Source: Desulfobacterales bacterium (GTDB lineage Bacteria; Desulfobacterota; Desulfobacteria; Desulfobacterales; JAFDCJ01). From it: 5,071 nucleotides of DNA. Below are positions 1 to 4,317 of the stretch, piece after piece (within the stretch, counting starts at the first letter, position 1; every line of letters begins with the position of its first letter). Below the pieces are notes generated by a model, which did no database searches, was not told the origin of the DNA, and saw nothing but the letters and a program-made list of their open reading frames with translations. Both the position numbers and the translations under genes were made by a program. The stretch is taken from positions 5,715 to 10,785 of the forward strand of contig JAOZSC010000048.1 of assembly GCA_029939875.1 (NCBI GenBank), written 5' to 3'.

Positions 1-443
1 TGGTCATAATTTTGTTGGACCTGGTCTCTGAAATCATCCAGCAGTTTTTGAAATAAAAGACCCAGCTGGCGTTCATTCTCATCGCCTTTGAGCTCGCCCA
101 TGAATTTATATTCCATCAAGCCGACATTCATCAGGGGAAGCAGACGATAGACCATAATACCCGCCGAACTGGGCTGGTTGAAAATCAGTCCTTTTTGGGC
201 GAGGGTGGTGCCGATTTTTTCAATGGTCTGCCGGGAGTATCCACCGGAGGCCTCCAGTTCCTCGATGGTTTGAGAGCCCTTGTCACGAAAGGCATAAATA
301 AAATCCAATTCATTTTCATCGTCTCCGACAACGTGTTTCAGGATGGAGATTATCGTATCGTTGACGGGAAACGGAATCATTCCCTGGCGGCAGACAACCT
401 CCGCCGCGCGTCTGTATTTTTCCTGTAATGAATCACCAGCCAT
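1..443 (-). CDS. N-terminal part of a winged-helix-like protein, possibly a 4Fe-4S protein (truncated by window edge)
   Basis: The frame is open from an ATG at 443 to the window edge, giving 147 residues with no stop; the C-terminus lies outside. The ATG at 443 is preferred over the in-frame ATG at 452 because the purine-rich AAGGGGG lies about 10 nt before 443 but only 1 nt before 452. Residues 45-90 read like a winged helix: a helix (DFIYAFRDKGSQT), a second helix (IEELEASGGYS), a putative recognition helix (RQTIEKIGTTLAQKG) and a wing (LIFNQPSSAGIMVYRLLP). The MVYRLLPLMNVGLMEYKFM segment (97-115) resembles, from memory, the N-terminal region of deltaproteobacterial proteins that carry 4Fe-4S ferredoxin motifs further on. 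No cysteine cluster is visible in this part, only C18. So the DNA-binding-like fold is supported by pattern, while the iron-sulfur assignment is recollection and inference. A MarR- or ArsR-like regulator is an alternative. Confidence 0.75.
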   Translation of the reverse strand, partial: MAGDSLQEKYRRAAEVVCRQGMIPFPVNDTIISILKHVVGDDENELDFIYAFRDKGSQTIEELEASGGYSRQTIEKIGTTLAQKGLIFNQPSSAGIMVYRLLPLMNVGLMEYKFMGELKGDENERQLGLLFQKLLDDFRDQVQQNYD

Positions 444-491
444 GATCTGCATACCCCCTTGTGGTGTGGTTGTTTTTTTTTCTAAAATTCG

Positions 492-522
492 AGTATATAT
501 TCCTTTATGCGGTTTATTTCAA
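492..522 (-). promoter_or_regulatory. Sigma70-type promoter for the minus-strand gene
   Basis: On the minus strand TTGAAA (plus 517-522, 5/6 match to the -35 consensus) is followed after 17 nt by TATATA (plus 494-499), or after 19 nt by TATACT (plus 492-497). Transcription would begin near 485-488, giving a leader of about 45 nt before the ATG at 443. No operator-like palindrome is evident apart from the TATATA core. Predicted from sequence only. Confidence 0.5.
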
Positions 523-540
523 CCCTAAAAACATGGCAAC

Positions 541-670
541 AGATTAGACCCAACCCGGGCAAACCGGAAAAGTTGCCCCAAAGGTCCAAAGACACAAAGC
601 AACACTATTTGCTATAATTTTTTTTTGTGTCCTGGTGTCTTGGTGGCGAAGACATTTTGCCACAAAATGC
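541..670. repeat. Candidate dispersed intergenic repeat (degenerate), rich in GACACAAA / TTTGTGTC inverted motifs
   Basis: This non-coding stretch contains GACACAAA (591-598) and its exact reverse complement TTTGTGTC (624-631), separated by 25 nt that include a run of nine T. It also contains a near-perfect hairpin, CATTTTG (653-659) and CAAAATG (663-669) with a 3-nt loop, and the strings CCCGGGCAAACCGG (554-567) and CTGGTGTCTTGGTGGC (632-647). The mixture of 'caaagacacaaag' and 'gtgtcttggtggc' phrases is one I recall from intergenic repeats scattered in deltaproteobacterial and other genomes. With only one copy here, repeat status is inference. An open frame on the minus strand across it (816-544) lacks any protein character and is probably not a gene. 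Confidence 0.35.
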
Positions 671-715
671 AAAAAAAGACTATCTAAAGGTACTGAAAAA
701 AAATCAACAAAGTCC

Positions 716-744
716 TTGCTTTTTGTCAGCAACGGGATTATAAT
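716..744 (+). promoter_or_regulatory. Sigma70-type promoter of the cold-shock gene
   Basis: TTGCTT (716-721) and a perfect TATAAT (739-744) are separated by exactly 17 nt. The -35 box matches only 3/6, but the -10 is consensus. Transcription should start near 751, leaving a leader of about 120 nt before the cold-shock start codon. Long leaders are a known feature of cold-shock mRNAs such as E. coli cspA. Confidence 0.6.
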
Positions 745-817
745 GGCATCAATCAATAAAGTTTCGCTAATTTTTGGCGGAGCCGTTTCGTTCTGAAGGA
801 GTTTTCCATTTGTCAAA

Positions 818-870
818 GTGGTATCCTCCAGTGTGCGACGTTGAGAACATTTATGAAAGGAGGATATTAT
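818..870 (+). promoter_or_regulatory. Putative Shine-Dalgarno-sequestering hairpin in the cold-shock gene leader
   Basis: TATCCTCC (822-829) is the exact reverse complement of GGAGGATA (859-866), which contains the ribosome binding site GGAGG of the downstream gene. With G-T wobbles the pairing extends to 818-821 with 867-870, giving a 12-bp helix and a 29-nt loop (830-858). Such a helix would hide the Shine-Dalgarno sequence in the transcript. An upstream GGAG (798-801) could compete for CTCC (826-829). The complementarity is seen directly; any regulatory (for example temperature-dependent) role is inference. Confidence 0.45.
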
Positions 871-871
871 T

Positions 872-1072
872 ATGACGAATGGAACTGTGAAATGGTTTAA
901 TGACCGAAAAGGGTTTGGATTTATTGAGCAGGAAGACGGACCGGATGTGTTTGTGCATCATTCAGCGATCAACGCAAGCGGTTTTAAATCCCTCAGTGAA
1001 GGCGACCGGGTTTCTTTTGACATCGAGCAAGGTGCAAAAGGTCCTGCGGCTGCGAATGTCACTGTGATCTAA
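872..1072 (+). CDS. Cold-shock domain protein (CspA family)
   Basis: The 66-residue product is a complete single cold-shock domain, the usual length for CspA-like proteins. It is a cytoplasmic single-stranded nucleic-acid-binding OB fold thought to act as an RNA chaperone. The start [20 protein letters not shown] shows the family signature, with RNP1 KGFGFI at 13-18 and RNP2 VFVHH at 26-30; the conserved aromatic residues W8, F9, F15, F17, F27 and H29/H30 form the binding face. The C-terminal [10 protein letters not shown] is the typical last strand. An AAAGGAGG ribosome site sits 8 nt before the ATG. The gene is monocistronic, with its own promoter upstream and an intrinsic terminator 20 bp after the stop. 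Its leader can form a helix covering the ribosome site, suggesting control of translation. Family assignment is secure; whether it is cold-induced or constitutive cannot be told from sequence. Confidence 0.97.
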   Translation: MTNGTVKWFNDRKGFGFIEQEDGPDVFVHHSAINASGFKSLSEGDRVSFDIEQGAKGPAAANVTVI

Positions 1073-1091
1073 CTGACTTTATCTGAAAAAT

Positions 1092-1131
1092 AAAAGGGCA
1101 TCTCTTCTGATTGTGGGGCGATGCCCTTTTT
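1092..1131 (+). terminator. Intrinsic terminator after the cold-shock gene
   Basis: AAAAGGGCATC (1092-1102) pairs perfectly with GATGCCCTTTT (1120-1130), an 11-bp stem around a 17-nt loop, and the descending arm runs into a five-T tract (1127-1131). The A-rich start of the stem mirrors the T tract, so it could also end transcription from the other strand. Confidence 0.88.
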
Positions 1132-1137
1132 CTATTT

Positions 1138-1253
1138 GATCTGTTCAACCGTGTTTAATACCGACAGATCTAATAACTCCGGAAATCGAGATCCAACTTT
1201 AGGAGAACGGCCGCTTGCAGGCGTGGGGAAACCCCGGCCGGAAAGCAGACGGG
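1138..1253 (+). other. Gene-free interval with strong inverted repeats; possible structured RNA or leader
   Basis: Between the cold-shock terminator and the next gene I see no coding region but a dense set of inverted repeats. GATCTGT (1138-1144) pairs with ACAGATC (1164-1170). Further on, CGGCC (1208-1212) pairs with GGCCG (1236-1240), enclosing two small hairpins: GC/GC at 1213-1214 with 1221-1222, and GGGG-AAA-CCCC (1225-1235). That is the outline of a three-way junction. The stretch is more G/C-rich than the flanking A/T-rich DNA. I compared it from memory with c-di-GMP, SAM, TPP, glycine, cobalamin, fluoride and glutamine riboswitch cores and recognised none. It may be an RNA, a protein-binding region, or a relic. 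Confidence 0.3.
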
Positions 1254-1257
1254 TAAA

Positions 1258-1285
1258 TTGACATCCCTGTTTTTATGATCATTTT
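1258..1285 (+). promoter_or_regulatory. Weak candidate promoter for the exported-protein gene
   Basis: A perfect -35 hexamer TTGACA (1258-1263) is present, but at 16 nt spacing the best -10 is only CATTTT (1280-1285, 3/6). TATGAT (1274-1279) is a better hexamer but is only 10 nt away. The box may be fortuitous, or may need an activator or a different sigma factor. Confidence 0.25.
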
Positions 1286-1358
1286 CTGTTGAAGTTCTGA
1301 TTGTTTCCAACAAATAAACCAACTGCCTTGCATGCTGTATTTTTTGGAGGATATTGCA

Positions 1359-1919
1359 ATGAAATATTACCGAATGTTTGGTGTCCTTTTGCTGCTGTTG
1401 ATTTTTTGCACTCCTGCCGCCGGTTATGATCTTCAGCAGGGTGTGCACGGAATGAAGTGGGGCAGTTTTATCTCCCAGTATGATAACCTGACCAAAGTGC
1501 ATCAAGTCAATCAGGTCACCTATTATGCCAATTCGAACATGATCTATCAGACGGCCCGGCAGCCGGTGCCCGCCGTTTTTTACGGCTTTTACAGGGATAA
1601 ATTTTTCGCGGTTTTTATTAAACTGAGTTCACCGAACCAGTTCGTCCAGCTTCAACGTGATTTTACAAAAAAACACGGGAAACCCCGAACCACCCGCGAC
1701 GCTGCGGCCGGGCAGACCGTGTATCGCTGGAAACAAGGCGATGTAAAGATAAAATTAAAAATAAAGGAATCCAGCGGGGATTACAAGATGGCCTTTTACT
1801 ATGTCCCACTGGCCGCAAAGTTAAACCTTGAACAGTTGGAGAACTTGCCGCCGGGTATTTACGACAATGATCCTCCCAAAAAAGACGGGTCCGTAAAAAC
1901 TGCTCCGTTGCTGGAGTAG
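1359..1919 (+). CDS. Exported protein of unknown function with N-terminal signal peptide
   Basis: The product is 186 residues. The ATG at 1359 is chosen over one at 1332 because GGAGG (1346-1350) lies 8 nt before it and it places a signal peptide at the very N-terminus: basic n-region MKYYR, hydrophobic core GVLLLLLIFC (8-17), and TPAAG leading to cleavage around residues 20-22. C17 is not in a proper lipobox (preceded by I-F), so a soluble periplasmic or secreted protein is more likely than a lipoprotein. The mature part begins YDLQQGVHGMKWGSFISQYD. It shows alternating strands such as VPAVFYGFYRDKFFAVFIKL (70-89), a helix with KKHGKP (104-109), then VYRWKQGDVKIKLKIKES. I recall a proteobacterial family of small exported proteins with this 'G..WG ... 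YGFY..KF..V.I...KYG.P' layout, reminiscent of BamE/SmpA-like folds, but no function is known to me. The C-terminal tail (162-186, P/K/D rich) looks disordered. No terminator follows, so read-through into the next gene is possible. Confidence 0.82.
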   Translation: MKYYRMFGVLLLLLIFCTPAAGYDLQQGVHGMKWGSFISQYDNLTKVHQVNQVTYYANSNMIYQTARQPVPAVFYGFYRDKFFAVFIKLSSPNQFVQLQRDFTKKHGKPRTTRDAAAGQTVYRWKQGDVKIKLKIKESSGDYKMAFYYVPLAAKLNLEQLENLPPGIYDNDPPKKDGSVKTAPLLE

Positions 1920-1952
1920 AAAACTCCGGGGACCGTGGAATCATAAAAGAGC

Positions 1953-1979
1953 TTGAAAAATAGCGTGTTCTTCTATATC
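1953..1979 (+). promoter_or_regulatory. Weak candidate promoter for the aminotransferase operon
   Basis: TTGAAA (1953-1958, 5/6) is followed at 15 nt by TATATC (1974-1979, 4/6), or at 17 nt by TATCTG (1976-1981, 3/6). Neither spacing nor boxes are ideal. The 94-bp gap between the stop at 1919 and the start at 2014 holds no terminator hairpin, so the operon might alternatively be read from upstream. Confidence 0.3.
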
Positions 1980-2003
1980 TGATTCTTATACGATAACAGT
2001 CCC

Positions 2004-2010
2004 AGGAGGA
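2004..2010 (+). promoter_or_regulatory. Ribosome binding site that decides a TTG start
   Basis: AGGAGGA is a near-perfect Shine-Dalgarno sequence 3 nt before TTG at 2014 (4 nt from GGAGG). The first in-frame ATG is 30 codons later (2104), inside a region belonging to the fold and with no comparable ribosome site, so the TTG is the likely start. Confidence 0.7.
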
Positions 2011-2013
2011 ACC

Positions 2014-3264
2014 TTGCGAGCTTACACTTCGAAAGCGCAGGCAATTGAAGCCTTTGCCAAACATGTTTCATCCGCCAAAGCGGCTTTCTGGCAGCAGCTC
2101 AACATGGATTTTGTCATGGGCAACCGGGACGGTTGCTGGATGAGGGATGTAGAAGGCGAAAAAAAACTTTTCAATCTCCACACCAATGGCGGGGTTTTCA
2201 ATCTGGGACACCGCAATCCGGAAATCAGCCGGACCCTGATCGACGCGCTTGACGAAGTTGACATGGGCAACGGGCACCTGATCAGCTGGGCCCGGGCGGC
2301 ACTGGCGGAAAAAATTGCTGCCACCATGCCCGCCGATCTGGCGTACACCGTGTTCGGCGTATCCGGAGGTGAAGCCGTCGACTTGGCCATCAAGGTGGCG
2401 CGTGCCTATTCCGGCAAAACAAAAATTATTTCCGCCAAAGGCGGCTATCACGGTCATACAGGACTGGCTCTGGCCGCCGGTGATGAAAAATACCGTCTGC
2501 CTTTCGGGCCGCCGGCGCCCGGATTTGAGCAGGTGCCGTTTGGCAGCCTGGCAGACCTGGAAACAGCCGTTGACGATGATACGGCAGCTGTGATTCTGGA
2601 GACCGTTCCGGCCACCCTGGGCATGCCCATCGCATCCGCGCAATATTATCCGGGCATTCGAAAACTGTGCGATCGCAAAGGGGCCCTGCTGATTCTCGAT
2701 GAGGTCCAGACCGGTCTGGGACGAACCGGCAAGCTGTGGGCCTTTGAACATTTCAAGGTCGTGCCGGACGTGGTTGTTTTGGGCAAAGGGTTATCGGGCG
2801 GGATTTATCCTATCAGCGCTACGGTGATCCGAAAACCGCTGGAATCCGTTTTTCATCCGGATCCTCACATTCATGTGTCCACCTTTGGCGGTTCCGAACT
2901 CGGGTGCCTGGTGGCTTTAAAAGTTCTCAAGATTTCATCCGATCCCCGCTTTCTGGACCATGTCAACCGCATGGCCGACCACATCCGGCAGCACGTTCAG
3001 CAACTCATGGGCCGGCATTCCATCCTAAAGGGGCTGCGGCAGCTTGGACTGTTCATGGGCCTGGAGCTGGAAGATGAGCTGTGCGGCCAACTGCTGTGCG
3101 CGGCGGCCTACCAGCATGACCTGTTCATGGTTTACGCCAACAACAACAAGTCGGTATGCCAGCTTCTTCCCCCGCTGATCATTGATGAAAACCAGGCCGA
3201 CTGGGTTGCGGGGCAACTGGATCAGGCCCTGGCCGCAACCGGGGAAATGAAAAAAGCTTTTTGA
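2014..3264 (+). CDS. Class III (acetylornithine/GABA-type) PLP-dependent aminotransferase
   Basis: The 416-residue product has the usual length and motif order of fold-type I, class III aminotransferases, cytoplasmic enzymes that move an amino group, usually a terminal or omega amine, onto a keto acid. Visible motifs: the NLGHRNPEI stretch (63-71); the phosphate-binding SGGEA (117-121); GGYHGHTG (143-150), whose aromatic residue stacks on the cofactor; LDEVQTGLGRTGKLWAFEHF (228-247) with cofactor-contacting D229 and Q232; VVLGKGLSGG (254-263) with the Schiff-base lysine K258; and STFGGSELG (289-297). The last differs from the common TFGGNPLA, and the C-terminal VCQLLPPLII has Q383 where ArgD-like enzymes usually have arginine before xPPL, so a different amino donor is plausible. 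It is not obviously ArgD, GabT or HemL. It appears to open an operon with the kinase-like gene 52 bp downstream. Class is secure; substrate is unknown. Confidence 0.95.
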   Translation: MRAYTSKAQAIEAFAKHVSSAKAAFWQQLNMDFVMGNRDGCWMRDVEGEKKLFNLHTNGGVFNLGHRNPEISRTLIDALDEVDMGNGHLISWARAALAEKIAATMPADLAYTVFGVSGGEAVDLAIKVARAYSGKTKIISAKGGYHGHTGLALAAGDEKYRLPFGPPAPGFEQVPFGSLADLETAVDDDTAAVILETVPATLGMPIASAQYYPGIRKLCDRKGALLILDEVQTGLGRTGKLWAFEHFKVVPDVVVLGKGLSGGIYPISATVIRKPLESVFHPDPHIHVSTFGGSELGCLVALKVLKISSDPRFLDHVNRMADHIRQHVQQLMGRHSILKGLRQLGLFMGLELEDELCGQLLCAAAYQHDLFMVYANNNKSVCQLLPPLIIDENQADWVAGQLDQALAATGEMKKAF

Positions 3265-3316
3265 TTGTGTCAATCGGAGACTTTACCATCTTAATATTGT
3301 AAAAGTTGAGGTTGAT

Positions 3317-4240
3317 ATGCACCTGGATAAGGACCTTTTATACCGTTTTGAAGCCGGACTGAATCCCCAGGACATACAGGCGTCGGCTATACCAGCCGAA
3401 CTTATCGGTTACGGGGAGATATCGGCTATTTTCCAGATCGGAGACGATCAGAAAACGGCTTACAAACGCATGCCGCTGTTTGCCGACCGGCTGTGCGCTG
3501 AACAATATGAAGCCCTGTACCATGAATACTGCGATTTACTGCAGCAGGCCGGGCTGAATCTGCCGGAAAGCAAAACCGCTGTGATACCGGTTGCCGGCCG
3601 ACCGGTCTGTCTGTACATTGCCCAGGAAAAAATGCCGGCCCAGAGTTTCGGCCACCGGTTGATTCACACCCAGAGCCGGGAAGAAACTGCCGGGCTTGTC
3701 GAGCAGGTTGTCAGCGAGGTGGCAAAAACCTGGCGGTTTAATGAAACACGCGGTTCGCAACTGGAGATCGCAGTAGACGGCCAGATATCCAACTGGGTTT
3801 TCGGCTCGAGAAACGGTGAAGCAATCCTATATTACATTGATACCAGCACGCCGTTCATCCGCAGGCAGGGCGTCCACAGACTGGATGCCAAACTGATCCT
3901 GAAGTCCGCTCCGGTCTGGATGCGCTGGGTTCTGGAAAAACTTTTTGTCGATGAGGTCCTGAACCGGTATTACGATGCGCGCAAGAACATGATCGACCTG
4001 GCGGCCAACCTGATTAAAGAACAGCAGGCCGGGCTGGTACCCATGGTGGTAGAAGTAATCAACCGCCACCTGCCGGCAGGATCTGAACCGCTCACGATCA
4101 AGGCCGTGGAGAGTTATTACCGGGAGGACAAATTTATCTGGAGCCTGTTTTTAGGGGTGCGCCGGCTGGATCGCTGGATTGTCACCCGGCTTTTGCGCCG
4201 GCGTTACGAGTTCATCCTGCCGGGGAAAATTGAACGCTGA
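3317..4240 (+). CDS. DUF6206-like protein with kinase-like (aminoglycoside phosphotransferase-type) active-site pattern
   Basis: The 307-residue protein matches, from memory, a family catalogued as DUF6206. It starts at an ATG with GAGG 5 nt upstream, 52 bp after the aminotransferase with no terminator between, so the two are probably cotranscribed. The sequence can be read as a small-molecule kinase fold: LIGYGEISAIFQI (29-41) like a nucleotide-binding loop and strands; K50 in TAYKRMP like the ATP-binding lysine; a helix with E65/E70; YIAQEKMP (100-107) like the hinge; DGQISN (154-159) like the catalytic D-x4-N of APH and choline kinases; and YIDTSTP (173-179) with D175 like the metal-binding aspartate 16 residues later. 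Spacing and order fit, but the usual HGD is AVD here and glycine loops are weak, so activity is uncertain. The C-terminal 60 residues are helical and basic (LDRWIVTRLLRRRYE), possibly contacting membrane or nucleic acid. Function and substrate are unknown. Confidence 0.85.
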   Translation: MHLDKDLLYRFEAGLNPQDIQASAIPAELIGYGEISAIFQIGDDQKTAYKRMPLFADRLCAEQYEALYHEYCDLLQQAGLNLPESKTAVIPVAGRPVCLYIAQEKMPAQSFGHRLIHTQSREETAGLVEQVVSEVAKTWRFNETRGSQLEIAVDGQISNWVFGSRNGEAILYYIDTSTPFIRRQGVHRLDAKLILKSAPVWMRWVLEKLFVDEVLNRYYDARKNMIDLAANLIKEQQAGLVPMVVEVINRHLPAGSEPLTIKAVESYYREDKFIWSLFLGVRRLDRWIVTRLLRRRYEFILPGKIER

Positions 4241-4317
4241 TGGCGGCCGATGAGGCCTTTATCGCAACCTGCAACTTTACGGATGTTCCAGCAGCCTGCC
4301 GACTATGGAGAATGTGA
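4240..4317 (+). CDS. Possible 25-residue linker ORF between the kinase-like gene and the amidohydrolase gene
   Basis: ATG at 4240 overlaps the preceding stop codon as TGATG, and the frame runs MAADEAFIATCNFTDVPAAC... to a TGA at 4315-4317 that directly abuts the next ATG (4318). The ORF therefore fills the 77-bp gap exactly. It has two cysteines and no recognisable domain. No independent ribosome site is needed if ribosomes restart at TGATG. It may serve only to couple translation of its neighbours, or may be chance; in random sequence a 25-codon ORF is unremarkable, but its two exact junctions are less so. Confidence 0.3.
   Translation: MAADEAFIATCNFTDVPAACRLWRM

Noticed and set aside
743..796. 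17-codon leader peptide frame starting ATG within TATAATG
   Set aside because: Its ATG overlaps the -10 box, so it would lie upstream of the predicted transcription start and not be translated.
544..816. 90-residue minus-strand open frame in the spacer before the cold-shock gene
   Set aside because: It covers the cold-shock promoter and the repeat-like element, has low-complexity unprotein-like composition and has no convincing ribosome site; its open frame follows from the A/T-rich repeat.
1170..1505. 111-residue minus-strand open frame
   Set aside because: It overlaps the signal peptide and start of the exported-protein gene and the inverted-repeat region; no domain-like sequence.
2068..2751. 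227-residue minus-strand open frame antisense to the aminotransferase
   Set aside because: Mirror frame of a well-supported gene with strong codon constraint; the translated sequence shows no family features.
3251..3262. AAAAAGCTTTTT palindrome at the end of the aminotransferase gene, considered as a terminator
   Set aside because: It has no loop and no G/C-rich stem followed by a T tract; it simply encodes the Lys-Lys-Ala-Phe tail.
3280..3306. Imperfect inverted repeat ACTTTAC / GTAAAAGT between the aminotransferase and kinase-like genes
   Set aside because: Weak A/T-rich stem with a bulge and no T tract; not sufficient for a terminator or operator call.
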